Positions 1-8,739 of a DNA stretch of 64,000 nucleotides are shown here, piece by piece (the first letter of the stretch is position 1; every line of letters starts with the position of its first letter). The notes under the pieces were generated by a model, which was given only the letters and a program-made list of their open reading frames with translations, did not search any database and had not been told where the DNA came from. Source of the DNA: Oceanimonas pelagia (GTDB taxonomy: Bacteria > Pseudomonadota > Gammaproteobacteria > Enterobacterales > Aeromonadaceae); assembly GCF_030849025.1 (NCBI RefSeq), contig NZ_CP118224.1:1720001-1784000 (forward strand), read 5' to 3'. A program made the translations under genes and the position numbers.

Positions 1-1
1 G

Positions 2-220
2 TACCCCACCCGGGACGGCGGCTACGCCCTGCTGGGCCTGCGCCGGTTTTCTGCCACCCTGTTCGAGCACATGCCCTGGAGCACCGACCGGGTGGCCGAG
101 CTGACCCGCCGGCGGCTCACGGCCCTGGGCTGGTGCTGGCGTGAAGGGGAAACCCTGCTGGATATTGACGAGCCGGGGGATCTGTTTCAGTTGCCGGGAA
201 GCTGGGTAACTCCATGCTGA
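2..220 (+). CDS. DUF2064 / TIGR04282-type glycosyltransferase-like protein, C-terminal part
   Basis: The last 72 codons of a gene that starts before the window. The frame shows DGGYALLGL, then LFEHMPWST, then LLDIDEPGDL near the end. This is the C-terminal pattern of the DUF2064 (rSAM/selenodomain-associated transferase 1) family, nucleotide-sugar-transferase-like proteins of uncertain substrate. The stop (TGA, 218-220) overlaps the ATG of the next gene by 7 bases, so the two are probably translationally coupled. Family assignment is from motif memory and only the tail is visible. Confidence 0.7.
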   Translation, partial: YPTRDGGYALLGLRRFSATLFEHMPWSTDRVAELTRRRLTALGWCWREGETLLDIDEPGDLFQLPGSWVTPC

Positions 221-1014
221 ACGAATTTGAACCCTGGCTGCGGCTGGGCAGCTTTGCCGGCCTGTTGCTGTTGTTTCTGCTGTGGGAGCACTACGCGCCC
301 CGCCGGCCACAGCGGCAACGGCGCGGACCGCGCTGGCTGCGGCACCTGGCCCTGGCCGGCCTCAACACCCTGCTGGTGCGTGCCCTGTTTCCCCTGGCTG
401 CGGTGGGAGCGGCACTGCTGGCGGCGGAGCGGAACTGGGGAGTACTGGCCTGGCTCGCCCTGCCCGACTGGCTGGCCCTGCCACTAACGGTGCTGTTGCT
501 GGACTTGCTCATTTACTGGCAGCACCGGCTGTTTCACCGGGTGCCGCTGCTGTGGCGGCTGCACCGGATGCACCATACCGATACCGAGCTGGATGCCACC
601 ACAGGGGTGCGCTTTCATCCGCTGGAAATCCTGCTGTCCATGGCAATCAAGCTGGCAGGGGTATTGCTGCTGGGAGCTTCCCCGCTGGCGGTGCTGGTGT
701 TTGAAGTGCTGCTCAATGCCACCTCTCTGTTCAACCATGCCAATATCCATCTGCCCGCCAAGGTGGACGCGGTACTGCGGCGGCTGCTGGTTACCCCGGA
801 CATGCACCGGGTGCATCATTCGGTTTACCCGCAGGAAACCGACAGCAACTTTGGCTTCAACCTCAGCTGCTGGGATCGCTGGCTGGGCAGCTACCGGGCC
901 CGGCCTCGGGATGGCCACCGGCACATGCGGCTGGGGCTCAAGGAATTTCGCGCTCCCGAAGAGCGGGGCCTGCTGCGCCTGCTCACCCAGCCCTTTCGCC
1001 GCACCGGCATATGA
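214..1014 (+). CDS. Fatty acid hydroxylase / sterol desaturase family membrane protein
   Basis: 266-residue membrane protein with hydrophobic stretches at about 12-25, 50-70 and 88-103, followed by the histidine clusters of the non-haem di-iron hydroxylase superfamily: HRLFH (104-108), HRMHH (117-121), FHP (134-136), HANIH (175-179) and HRVHH (198-202), then NFG. Such proteins hydroxylate or desaturate lipid chains in the membrane using O2; the substrate here cannot be told. The ATG overlaps the end of the upstream DUF2064 gene, suggesting one operon. A weak hairpin follows the stop. Family call is firm, specific function unknown. Confidence 0.88.
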   Translation: MLNEFEPWLRLGSFAGLLLLFLLWEHYAPRRPQRQRRGPRWLRHLALAGLNTLLVRALFPLAAVGAALLAAERNWGVLAWLALPDWLALPLTVLLLDLLIYWQHRLFHRVPLLWRLHRMHHTDTELDATTGVRFHPLEILLSMAIKLAGVLLLGASPLAVLVFEVLLNATSLFNHANIHLPAKVDAVLRRLLVTPDMHRVHHSVYPQETDSNFGFNLSCWDRWLGSYRARPRDGHRHMRLGLKEFRAPEERGLLRLLTQPFRRTGI

Positions 1015-1017
1015 ACA

Positions 1018-1046
1018 CAAAAAAGGAGCCCCTGGCCCCTTTGGTT
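1018..1046. terminator. Imperfect hairpin between convergent genes
   Basis: Arms 1022-1030 and 1034-1042 pair (AAAGG-GCC with GGC-CCTTT) around one A/C mismatch and a 3-base loop, with A-rich sequence on the left and TTGGTT on the right. It lies between the hydroxylase gene and the small secreted protein, which converge, so it may stop transcription from either side. Confidence 0.45.
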
Positions 1047-1073
1047 ATGTTCGAGTGAGTGACGTGACGAAGA

Positions 1074-1265
1074 TCAGGGCTGACAGAAACCGGGCAGTTT
1101 CTTGCCCTGTTTTTTCATCATTCTGCACTGACGGTTATCCACACCGTCCCCACGGGATGAAAACGTATCGGCAAACGGCTGGCTGGCCGTGGCGGCCTGG
1201 GTATGAAGCGGCAACATGCTCAGCGCAAACACGGCGGCAAGCATGACTGACATGACGGTCTTCAT
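1074..1265 (-). CDS. Small secreted protein of unknown function
   Basis: 63-residue protein with a clear Sec signal peptide: MKTVMSVMLAAVFALSMLP followed by an AxA-like cleavage site (HTQAATA). The mature part is about 40 residues, with two cysteines and a basic tail (KKQGKKLPGFCQP). I chose the ATG at 1265 because AGGAGA lies 7 bases upstream; a longer reading frame exists (to 1340) but its extra 25 residues precede the signal peptide and have no good ribosome site. No homologue is recognised. The two cysteines could form a disulphide in the periplasm (inference). Confidence 0.68.
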   Translation of the reverse strand: MKTVMSVMLAAVFALSMLPLHTQAATASQPFADTFSSRGDGVDNRQCRMMKKQGKKLPGFCQP

Positions 1266-1378
1266 GGTACATCTCCTGCTCAAGACCCGCGCCTTGCCCG
1301 GGAACCAAAACCGGGCGGCACGAGTGGCCTTCTGGCACATCCTGAACGCCGGAAAATCCGGCGTCTACTCCATAAGGG

Positions 1379-1392
1379 TTGACCGGCATCAA
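1379..1392. promoter_or_regulatory. Candidate FNR/ANR box in the 1266-1582 intergenic region
   Basis: TTGACCGGCATCAA matches the FNR/ANR consensus TTGAT-N4-ATCAA at 9 of 10 positions. It lies 190 bases before the universal stress gene and 115 bases before the divergent small secreted gene. I see no convincing -10 element at the ideal distance on either side, so the target is unclear. The rest of 1266-1582 holds a T-rich tract (about 1403-1431) and no gene. Confidence 0.4.
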
Positions 1393-1582
1393 GATTATTA
1401 CAATTTTTTTCACGTTTTTTTTGCTTTTTTCGTTGACCTATGCCAAACGAGTCGTTCCGCGCCACAAAGCCCCTTTCAAAAGGCACCGGCGGTACTTCTC
1501 CCGCCTGCAAACTGTGTTAGAGTGCAGACCATAAAGCCCCCGCAATTCTTTTTCGCATCAATTACCTATCAGGATAAAAAAG

Positions 1583-2437
1583 ATGAGCACCAATGTACTG
1601 GCCGGTATCGACGGTTCCAAACACACCGCCTGCGTTTGCGATTATGCGGCCTGGGCTGCCCAACAGCTGTCCGCCTCCCTGGTGCTGCTGCACGTCATGC
1701 ACAAGCCCGAACCCACCATGCTGCTGAACATGGGGGCAGCTTCCACCCTCAGCGCCCAGGACAGTGTTCAGGCCGAACTGGCCGACCTCGACAAGAAACG
1801 GGCCGAGCTGGCCCGGGAGCAGAGCAAGCTGATCCTGGAGCAGGCCAGCAAGCATGTACAGCAGGCCGGCTATCCCGAGCCACGCACCATCTCCCGCGAA
1901 GGCCGGCTGGTGAACGTGCTGGAGCAGTATGACGACTATGCCGATCTGGTGGTGCTGGGCCGCCGGGGCAACAACGAGGACGACAGCCCGGAGCGCCTGG
2001 GTGGCCATGTGGAGCAGGTGATCCGCACCACCGACAAGCCACTGCTGCTGACCGACGGCGACTACACTCAGCCTCAGCGTATCATGATTGCCTTTGACGG
2101 CAGCGACACCACCCGCAAGTGCGTGGAGTACATCGCCAAGTCTCCCCTGTTCAAGGGGCTGGAGTGTCATGTGGTGATGGTGGCCGGCCCCAGTGAGGAG
2201 AAAAAAGCCCAACTCGAGGCCGCGCGTCAGCAACTGGAAGACTACGGTCACCAGGCCACCGCCGCCCTGCTGCAGGGCGAAGTGAAGAAAAACCTGCTGG
2301 CCTACCAGGACAGGCAGAACATGGATCTGATGGTCATGGGCGCTTACGGCCACTCCCGCATTCGCCTGTGGCTGCTGGGCAGCATCACCGATCTGATGCT
2401 GCAGGAGTCCAGCAAGCCCATGCTGATTTTGCGCTGA
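1583..2437 (+). CDS. Tandem-domain universal stress protein (Usp family)
   Basis: 284 residues made of two Usp (alpha/beta, Rossmann-like) domains, roughly 1-150 and 155-284. The first starts with VLAGIDGSKHT and includes LVVLGRRG; the second starts with RIMIAFDGSDTT and ends with the ATP-binding signature GAYGHSRIRLWLLGS (G-2x-G-9x-G-S pattern). Such UspE-like proteins help survival of stress or growth arrest. AGGA stands 8 bases before the ATG. It is monocistronic and ends in a strong terminator. A candidate FNR box lies upstream. Another two-domain Usp lies at 4313-5176, beyond ybiT. Confidence 0.92.
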   Translation: MSTNVLAGIDGSKHTACVCDYAAWAAQQLSASLVLLHVMHKPEPTMLLNMGAASTLSAQDSVQAELADLDKKRAELAREQSKLILEQASKHVQQAGYPEPRTISREGRLVNVLEQYDDYADLVVLGRRGNNEDDSPERLGGHVEQVIRTTDKPLLLTDGDYTQPQRIMIAFDGSDTTRKCVEYIAKSPLFKGLECHVVMVAGPSEEKKAQLEAARQQLEDYGHQATAALLQGEVKKNLLAYQDRQNMDLMVMGAYGHSRIRLWLLGSITDLMLQESSKPMLILR

Positions 2438-2460
2438 GGCCATTGCACGCCCCATGAATA

Positions 2461-2490
2461 AAAACGCCGGGCATTGCCCGGCGTTTTTTT
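2461..2490 (+). terminator. Strong rho-independent terminator
   Basis: A perfect 12-bp stem (2461-2472 with 2476-2487), 3-base loop ATT, then a run of seven T. It ends the universal stress gene transcript. Confidence 0.93.
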
Positions 2491-2548
2491 GTTTACTGGA
2501 ACCCCCTCTGTGCCATGCACATGAGGCCCATGGTGCAATATGTCACGG

Positions 2549-2572
2549 GTCTCCGCCTTCGCGGAAATGACG
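2549..2572. repeat. Short palindromic extragenic element (REP-like)
   Basis: On the minus strand this reads CGTCATTTCCGC-GAAG-GCGGAGA: a small stem preceded by CGTCAT. Similar CGTCAT-plus-GC-stem units occur at 53201-53227 and 54818-54845, all intergenic. This resembles the widespread REP-type palindromes of Gammaproteobacteria; the family assignment is inference from three copies. Confidence 0.45.
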
Positions 2573-2599
2573 AGAGTTGAAACGGTGACTAAACCGTGA

Positions 2600-4192
2600 T
2601 CAAAGCACGCCCTGCTCACGCAGGTAGTCGTCGTAGCTGCCGCTGAAGTCGCGAATGCCGTGCTCACTCAGCTCCAGAATGCGGGTGGCCAGCGACGATA
2701 CAAACTCCCGGTCGTGGGACACGAAGATCAGTGTGCCCTGATACAGCTCCAGCGCCATGTTCAGCGATTCGATGGATTCCATGTCCAGGTGGTTGGTGGG
2801 TTCGTCCATCACCAGAATATTGGGCTTTTGCATCATCAGCTTGCCAAACAGCATGCGACCCTGCTCGCCGCCCGACAGTACGCCCACCTTTTTCTTGATG
2901 TCGTCCTGGCTGAACAGCAGCCGGCCCAGCACCGAGCGCACGGTCTGCTCGTCGTCCCCTTCCTGCTGCCACTGGCTCATCCATTCGAACACGGTGAGAT
3001 CGGTATCGAAGTCGGCGGCATGATCCTGGGCGTAATAACCGATGCGGGCGTTTTCCGACCACTTGATGGTGCCGCTGTCGGGCGCCAGCTCGCCCACCAG
3101 GGTTTTCACCAAGGTGGACTTGCCGATGCCGTTGGTGCCCAGAATGGCGATACGCTCGCCCACCTCTACCATTAACCCCAGGTTTCTGAACAACGGCGCC
3201 TCGCCATAGCCTTTGGTCAGCCCTTCCACTTCCAGAATGTTGCGATACAGCTTCTTGTCCTGCTCAAAGCGAATAAAGGGGTTCTGGCGGCTGGAGGCCT
3301 TGACCTCTTCCAGCTTGATCTTGTCGATTTGCCTGGCGCGGGAAGTGGCCTGACGTGCCTTGGAGGCATTGGCACTGAAACGGGCCACGAAGCTCTGCAA
3401 CTCGGCAATCTGCGCCTTTTTCTTGGCGTTGTCCGCCAGCAGCCGCTCCCGCGCCTGGGTGGCGGCCAGCATGTAGTCGTCGTAGTTGCCCGGATACACG
3501 CGCAGCTCGCCGTAGTCCAGATCCGCCATGTGAGTGCACACACTGTTCAGAAAATGGCGGTCGTGGGAAATGATGATCATGGTGCTGTTGCGCTCGTTCA
3601 GCGCCCCTTCCAGCCAGCGAATGGTGTCGATGTCCAGGTTGTTGGTGGGCTCGTCGAGCAGCAGTACATCGGGATCGGAAAACAGCGCCTGGGCCAGCAG
3701 CACCCGCAGCTTCCAGCCCGGGGCCACCTCGCTCATGGGGCCCTGATGCTGCTCCAGGGGAATGCCCACTCCCAGCAGCAGTTCGCCGGCCCGGGCCTCG
3801 GCGGTGTAACCGTCGTACTCGGCCACCAGCCCTTCCAGCTCGGCGGCGCGCATGTAGTCTTCGTCGGTAGCCTCCAGGTTGGCGTAAATGCTGTCGCGTT
3901 CGTGCATGGCGGCCCACAGTTCGGCATGCCCCATCATCACCACGTCGAGTACCCGCTCGTGCTCGTAGGCGAACTGATCCTGACGCAGCTTGCCGATGCG
4001 CTCGTTCACGTCCAGGCTGACGTTGCCGGCACTGGGCTCCAGATCGCCACCGAGAATTTTCATAAAGGTGGACTTGCCGCAACCGTTGGCACCGATAAGG
4101 CCATAACGGTTACCGTCGCCAAACTTGACGGAAATGTTTTCAAACAACGGCCTGGCGCCGAACTGCATGGTGATGTTGTTGGTGGAAATCAA
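2600..4192 (-). CDS. ybiT: ABC-F family ATPase YbiT
   Basis: 530 residues, the same length as E. coli YbiT and collinear with it throughout. Two ABC domains lie in one soluble chain with no membrane segment: Walker [10 protein letters not shown] near residue 35, DEPTNNLD and SHDRHF in the first; an ABC-F linker rich in K/R around 240-300; then [26 protein letters not shown] and SHDREF in the second. ABC-F proteins act on the ribosome rather than as transporters. The start is a TTG at 4192, which matches the N-terminus of the E. coli protein; the next ATG (4168) would cut into the conserved start. Confidence 0.95.
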   Translation of the reverse strand: MISTNNITMQFGARPLFENISVKFGDGNRYGLIGANGCGKSTFMKILGGDLEPSAGNVSLDVNERIGKLRQDQFAYEHERVLDVVMMGHAELWAAMHERDSIYANLEATDEDYMRAAELEGLVAEYDGYTAEARAGELLLGVGIPLEQHQGPMSEVAPGWKLRVLLAQALFSDPDVLLLDEPTNNLDIDTIRWLEGALNERNSTMIIISHDRHFLNSVCTHMADLDYGELRVYPGNYDDYMLAATQARERLLADNAKKKAQIAELQSFVARFSANASKARQATSRARQIDKIKLEEVKASSRQNPFIRFEQDKKLYRNILEVEGLTKGYGEAPLFRNLGLMVEVGERIAILGTNGIGKSTLVKTLVGELAPDSGTIKWSENARIGYYAQDHAADFDTDLTVFEWMSQWQQEGDDEQTVRSVLGRLLFSQDDIKKKVGVLSGGEQGRMLFGKLMMQKPNILVMDEPTNHLDMESIESLNMALELYQGTLIFVSHDREFVSSLATRILELSEHGIRDFSGSYDDYLREQGVL

Positions 4193-4312
4193 GAAACAAA
4201 CTCGCTGTGGTTAAAGAAGGAAAACGCAGAAGGCGAACCCTGAAGGCCGCCAAGGATACCGGCGGCCGGCACAAAGTTCAAAGGGTTGTTCAGGAATCAA
4301 TCAGTTTTCGGA

Positions 4313-5176
4313 TTACCGGGCCACCAGCACGTCGCAGGGAGGCGCGCTGAGAAAGCTCATGGCCAGGTTGCCCACCAGCAACCGGCTGATGCCCTGGCGA
4401 CCGTGGTACCCCAGCACCAGCAACTGAGCGCCGGTTTCCTCCACCACCGAGGCGATGGACTGCTTTACCGCTCCCGACAGAATGCGGGTGTCGATGCGAT
4501 CCTGATCTTCGGCGGCAAGAAAGTGAGCCATCTCCTCCCTCACCTCCCGCTCAATGCGCACCTTCTGGTGGCTCATCAGGCTGTCGGTATGCAGGGCATC
4601 ATGGCGCAGCAACCCCAGCAGCAGGGGCGGTTCAAACACGTGCACCAGGCTGATGGCGGCATCGGGCGCCAGCGTCAGTCCCGCCCGCAGGGCATGATGG
4701 GAGCTGCGGGAAAAGTCCGTGGCCGCCACCAGTTGCCGGTAGGGTCCGCCACCGCTCTGAGTGACCACCAGCACCGGCATGGTGCAGTGACGCAACAACC
4801 GCTCGACCGTGGTGCCGAGAAACAGCTCCTGCACCGGCTCCTGATGCTGTCTGCCCGCCAGCACCAGATCGGCCTGCAATTCGGTGGCCTTGCGGGCCAG
4901 GGTCTGGGACGGCTTGCCCAGCAACACATGACGCTCTATGTTGGCCCTAAACGCAACGGGAAGCCCGTTCACCAGCTGTTGCAGGGCCTGGGTGGCGCCC
5001 TGTTGCAACCGGCGCCGCACCGAGATCTCGACCATGGGCTCATAAAGCACCATGGCCTCGTCAATCACGTGCACCAGATGCAGCCGGGCATGCAGCCGCG
5101 CCGCCAACTGTGCCGCGCGCTCCACTACCCGCTCTGATCCCGCCTGCAAATCCACCGCCGCCAGCAATATCTTCAT
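4313..5176 (-). CDS. Tandem-domain universal stress protein (Usp family)
   Basis: 287 residues with two Usp folds: MKILLAAVDLQAG starts the first and LVAATDFSRSSHHAL the second, which ends with LVLGYHGRQGISRLLVGNLA (G-2x-G-9x-G-N, the ATP-binding type). I start it at the ATG at 5176, which has AAGGA 7 bases upstream; a frame extension to 5200 lacks a ribosome site. It differs clearly in sequence from the Usp protein at 1583, so the two are not a recent duplication. The gene looks monocistronic. Confidence 0.9.
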   Translation of the reverse strand: MKILLAAVDLQAGSERVVERAAQLAARLHARLHLVHVIDEAMVLYEPMVEISVRRRLQQGATQALQQLVNGLPVAFRANIERHVLLGKPSQTLARKATELQADLVLAGRQHQEPVQELFLGTTVERLLRHCTMPVLVVTQSGGGPYRQLVAATDFSRSSHHALRAGLTLAPDAAISLVHVFEPPLLLGLLRHDALHTDSLMSHQKVRIEREVREEMAHFLAAEDQDRIDTRILSGAVKQSIASVVEETGAQLLVLGYHGRQGISRLLVGNLAMSFLSAPPCDVLVAR

Positions 5177-5341
5177 TGGCTCATCCTTCCTACCCGACAT
5201 GAGGCATTACTGAGTCTTACCGGCAGCTTTCCCCCTTTTGGCGGAAAAAGCAACCGGGTCACCCCGGCTTTTGAATTTTCCTGGCCTTCGGCTTTGGTTT
5301 ACAATGCGGCTCCTTCAAGCTTTCTTTTATCGGGACATCAC

Positions 5342-5788
5342 GTGTTAACAGCAGAAGTAGCCATGCGCTGGCTGGTTGCCGGCCACATCGACCATTACAT
5401 TTGCGAGAACTGCCACGGCATTCACCTTGCCGAGCTGCAGGCGCTGGATGGCGTGCTGGAAAGCCGGCTGTTCGTGGAGCATGAAGACGCCATTCTCACC
5501 ACCGAGGTGGAAATTCGCCCCACCGGCCTGCTGACCCTGATGGCGGATCTGGGCCGGCTGAACATGAATTATCCCAGCCTCAAGATCTTTGTCGACATCG
5601 TGGACGACAACCTGCCCCGGCTGATCGCCGCCGACTACCTGCACACTCAGGCGGGCATGGAGCAACATCAATTTCAGTGGATTGTGCAGCAGACCATGAT
5701 GGCCACTCACCAGCTGGTGCAGGAGCTGGCCGAGCTCGGCTACCTGATGCAGGATGAGCCACAGAAAATGCCGGCGGCTGTGCATTAA
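5342..5788 (+). CDS. ybjN: YbjN family protein
   Basis: 148 residues matching E. coli YbjN: ICENCHGIHL aligns with FECDNCQALHL, and the VRP/IRP, ADL, VDIVDDNLPRL (E. coli FLDMQDDNLPKL) and FQWIVQQT stretches follow in order. YbjN-type proteins have a chaperone-like (type III chaperone) fold and are linked to motility and stress regulation in E. coli. I chose the GTG at 5342: a -10-like TACAAT at 5300-5305 lies downstream of the frame's first ATG (5294), so that ATG cannot be in the transcript, and the GTG start matches the E. coli N-terminus. An ATG at 5363 is a weaker alternative. Confidence 0.85.
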   Translation: MLTAEVAMRWLVAGHIDHYICENCHGIHLAELQALDGVLESRLFVEHEDAILTTEVEIRPTGLLTLMADLGRLNMNYPSLKIFVDIVDDNLPRLIAADYLHTQAGMEQHQFQWIVQQTMMATHQLVQELAELGYLMQDEPQKMPAAVH

Positions 5789-5936
5789 GCCGGCAGGTTG
5801 CGCAGGAATAAGGCAGTTGAAACGTAACCGGTTAAAAATGCTTGAACCTGCCCGCCACAGCCAGTACATTACGCCCCGTTCCCAAGGGACGCACCGAGTG
5901 AAGCGAACACTCTCAAAATAAAAACGCAAAAAATGT

Positions 5937-6024
5937 GGTGAGGTGTCCGAGTGGCTGAAGGAGCACGCCTGGAAAGTGTGTATACGGCAACGTATCGAGG
6001 GTTCGAATCCCTCCTTCACCGCCA
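5937..6024 (+). tRNA. tRNA-Ser (anticodon GGA)
   Basis: 88 bases including an encoded CCA. The acceptor stem GGTGAGG pairs with CTTCACC (one G-T). The anticodon stem 5964-5968/5976-5980 encloses loop CTGGAAA, with anticodon GGA at 5971-5973, reading UCC/UCU serine codons. A long variable arm, typical of class II serine tRNAs, and the T-loop GTTCGAATCC follow. Confidence 0.97.
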
Positions 6025-6032
6025 GCATTTTG

Positions 6033-6060
6033 AACCCCGCGCAGCAATGCGCGGGGTTTT
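6033..6060 (+). terminator. Terminator of tRNA-Ser
   Basis: An 11-bp perfect stem (6033-6043 with 6048-6058), GCAA tetraloop and T-rich tail, nine bases after the tRNA CCA. Confidence 0.9.
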
Positions 6061-6193
6061 CTTGTTTCTGCATTGCCGCCGGTTTGTGCATTTGGCACTA
6101 TCCTTTAATCCACTCTTTCTGACGGGAAAAATTTCTCGCTGTTCCCCGCGTTGTTGAAGGTGTACATAAGCGCTCCACAGGAGGGTTTTGCCA

Positions 6194-6832
6194 TTGAATA
6201 CTGCGCCGCTTGCCACTTGCATTTTTGACGAGATCACCGAAGCCATTGCCGGCCCGGGCCTGGGTATCTTTCCCGGTTTTCTCAACGCCGCCGACACCGC
6301 CGCCCTGCGCCGGGACTTTTCCAGCCTGCCCGACTGGCAACTGACCCCGGCGGGCATTGGCCGGGATCAGGCCCACCACAACAATGAACGCATTCGTACC
6401 GACAAAACCCGCTGGCTGGACGGCAGCACTCCCCCTCAGCAGGCCTTTCTGGCCCACATGGCCGGGCTGCAGCAACAGCTCAACCGCCAGCTGTTTATGG
6501 GACTCAAGGATTACGAGTGCCACTATGCCCGCTATGACGAAGGCGACTTTTACAAAAAACACCTGGATGCCTTTCGCGGCCGCAGCAACCGCCGGGTAAC
6601 CACGGTATTTTACCTGAACGACGACTGGCAACCGGCTCATGGCGGCGAACTGCTGATCTATGGCCACAAGAATCGGCAGCCGCTGCACCGGGTGCAGCCC
6701 GAGGGCGGTACCCTGGTGTGCTTCCTGTCGGAACAGTTTCCCCACGAGGTGTTGCCCGCGCGTCGGCCACGGCTGAGCATTGCCGGCTGGTTTCGCGTGG
6801 ACGATCCCGTTTCCAGCGCGCTGCGACTGTGA
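6194..6832 (+). CDS. 2-oxoglutarate/Fe(II)-dependent oxygenase (prolyl 4-hydroxylase / SM-20-like)
   Basis: 212 residues. The double-stranded beta-helix signature is present: KKHLDAF gives the HxD pair, FPHEV the distal iron-binding His and RLSIAGWF the 2-oxoglutarate-binding Arg; TTVFYLND and GGELLIY are the usual strands of the SM-20/P4Hc family. These enzymes hydroxylate proteins or small molecules with O2 and 2-oxoglutarate. The start is not ATG: a TTG at 6194 lies 9 bases after AGGAGG (6179-6184); an in-frame TTG at 6188 is too close to that site. Substrate unknown. Confidence 0.86.
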   Translation: MNTAPLATCIFDEITEAIAGPGLGIFPGFLNAADTAALRRDFSSLPDWQLTPAGIGRDQAHHNNERIRTDKTRWLDGSTPPQQAFLAHMAGLQQQLNRQLFMGLKDYECHYARYDEGDFYKKHLDAFRGRSNRRVTTVFYLNDDWQPAHGGELLIYGHKNRQPLHRVQPEGGTLVCFLSEQFPHEVLPARRPRLSIAGWFRVDDPVSSALRL

Positions 6833-6846
6833 CGGAAGCCACCTTG

Positions 6847-6864
6847 ACGAATATTCGTTTTTTC
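6847..6864. other. Loop-free palindrome followed by a T run
   Basis: ACGAATATTCGT (6847-6858) is a perfect 12-base palindrome followed by a run of T, in the 187-base gap before asnB. It could be a weak terminator of the oxygenase gene or an operator for asnB; neither is shown. Confidence 0.3.
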
Positions 6865-7019
6865 AGGCTTTATTTTAAATTTTTACCAAATTAAGCGCCT
6901 TTAATTAACGAAATTAAGCTCGGATCGGTTTTATAGTGAGATTTCGTTATTGCCTCTTTTCAGCGCCGGCATCCTCTGTCACTCTGAAGGCATTCGGCTC
7001 ACCTTGTTAAGGAAAACCC

Positions 7020-8684
7020 ATGTGCTCCATTTTCGGTATTCTTGAACTCAAATCTGATCCCGCCGTCCTGCGTGCCAGGGCGCTGGAGCTGTCGCGGCTG
7101 CTGCGCCACCGCGGCCCCGACTGGTCGGGTATTTACAGCAACGACAAAGCCATTCTGGTGCATGAACGCCTGGCCATTGTCGGCCTCGACAGCGGTGCCC
7201 AGCCCCTGCTCAACCCCGCCGGCACCCACGCCCTGGCGGTGAACGGTGAAATTTACAACCACAAGGAGCTGGAAGCCGGTCTGACCTGTGGCTTTGAGTT
7301 TCAGACCCACTCCGACTGCGAAGTGATCCTCGGCCTTTACCAGGAAAAGGGTCCGGAGTTTCTTGACGATCTCAACGGTATTTTCGCCTTTGTGCTCTAT
7401 GACGAGGAAAACGACGCCTACCTGATTGGCCGGGACCACATGGGCATTATTCCCCTTTACACCGGCCATGACGAAGCCGGCAACTTCTACGTGGCGTCGG
7501 AGATGAAGGCGCTGACCCCGGTGTGCAAGACCATCAGCGAGTTTCCGCCCGGGCACCTGCTCTACAGCAAGGAAGGCCAGCCCCGCCGCTACTACTCCCG
7601 CGACTGGGAAAACTATGAGGCGGTGCAGGACAACACCTCCAGTGTGAGCGAGCTGCGCGAGGCGCTGATGGCGGCGGTGAAGCGCCAGCTGATGTGCGAC
7701 GTCCCCTATGGCGTGCTGCTCTCAGGCGGACTGGACTCTTCCATCGTCTCCGCCGTGGCCAAGCTGTACGCCGACAAGCGTATTGAAGACAACGACAACA
7801 GCGAGGCCTGGTGGCCCCGGCTGCATTCCTTTGCCGTTGGCCTGGAAGGGGCTCCGGATCTGATTGCCGCCCGCAAGGTGGCTGACGAGCTGGGCACCGT
7901 GCATCACGAGCTGCATTACACGGTGCAGGAAGGCCTGGATGCCCTGCGCGAGGTGATCTACCACCTGGAAACCTACGACGTCACCACGGTGCGCGCCTCC
8001 ACCCCCATGTATCTGATGGCCCGGCGCATCAAGGCCATGGGCATTAAAATGGTGCTCTCCGGCGAGGGCTCCGACGAGCTGTTCGGCGGCTACCTGTATT
8101 TTCACAAGGCGCCCAGCGCTCGGGCCTTTCACGAAGAAACCGTGCGCAAGCTTCAGGCCCTGCACCAGTTCGACTGCCTGCGCGCCAACAAGTCCATGGC
8201 CGCCTGGGGCGTGGAAGCCCGGGTGCCCTTTCTCGACAAGGAATTCATGGACGTGGCCATGCGCCTCAACCCCGCCGACAAGATGTGCGTGAACGGCAAG
8301 ATGGAAAAGCACATTCTGCGGGAAGCCTTTGCAGACCTGCTGCCTGCCGAGGTGGCCTGGCGGCAGAAGGAGCAGTTCTCCGACGGCGTGGGCTATTCCT
8401 GGATAGACAGCCTGAAGGCGCTGGTGGAAGAGCAGGTGACGGATCAGATGATGGCCACGGCAGCGTTCCGCTTTCCGCTCAACACCCCCACCAGTAAAGA
8501 GGCCTACTACTACCGCGCCATCTTTGAAGGCCACTTCCCCCAGGACTCCGCTGCCCAGTGTGTGCCCTGCGGTCCCTCGGTGGCCTGCTCCACCCCCACC
8601 GCCCTGGAGTGGGACGAACAATGGAAGAACATGGCCGACCCTTCAGGCCGCGCGGTGAAAGGCGTGCACAGCCAGTCTTATTGA
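7020..8684 (+). CDS. asnB: Asparagine synthetase B (glutamine-hydrolysing)
   Basis: 554 residues, identical in length to E. coli AsnB and collinear with it. The mature nucleophile is Cys2 (MCSIFGI), followed by the class II amidotransferase motifs RHRGPDWSG and NGEIYNH. The synthetase half has the PP-loop SGGLDSS (about 237-243) and VLSGEGSDELFGGY. It makes asparagine from aspartate, glutamine and ATP in the cytosol. The ATG has AAGGAAAA just upstream. It is monocistronic, with a terminator hairpin downstream. Confidence 0.98.
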   Translation: MCSIFGILELKSDPAVLRARALELSRLLRHRGPDWSGIYSNDKAILVHERLAIVGLDSGAQPLLNPAGTHALAVNGEIYNHKELEAGLTCGFEFQTHSDCEVILGLYQEKGPEFLDDLNGIFAFVLYDEENDAYLIGRDHMGIIPLYTGHDEAGNFYVASEMKALTPVCKTISEFPPGHLLYSKEGQPRRYYSRDWENYEAVQDNTSSVSELREALMAAVKRQLMCDVPYGVLLSGGLDSSIVSAVAKLYADKRIEDNDNSEAWWPRLHSFAVGLEGAPDLIAARKVADELGTVHHELHYTVQEGLDALREVIYHLETYDVTTVRASTPMYLMARRIKAMGIKMVLSGEGSDELFGGYLYFHKAPSARAFHEETVRKLQALHQFDCLRANKSMAAWGVEARVPFLDKEFMDVAMRLNPADKMCVNGKMEKHILREAFADLLPAEVAWRQKEQFSDGVGYSWIDSLKALVEEQVTDQMMATAAFRFPLNTPTSKEAYYYRAIFEGHFPQDSAAQCVPCGPSVACSTPTALEWDEQWKNMADPSGRAVKGVHSQSY

Positions 8685-8696
8685 GTGTTAAAACAA

Positions 8697-8718
8697 GCGC
8701 CCCGAAAAAACGGGGCGC
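8697..8718. terminator. Terminator between convergent asnB and secreted-protein gene
   Basis: Perfect 8-bp stem GCGCCCCG/CGGGGCGC with a six-A loop. On the minus strand it is followed by TTGTTTT, on the plus strand by ATACA, so it fits best as the terminator of the minus-strand gene, with possible action on asnB. Confidence 0.75.
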
Positions 8719-8739
8719 ATACAGACACTTAATGAACCA

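Noticed and set aside
4243-4266. GC hairpin after the second universal stress gene
   Set aside because: GGCCGCC/GGCGGCC pairs, but no T run follows on the minus strand, so I did not call it a terminator.
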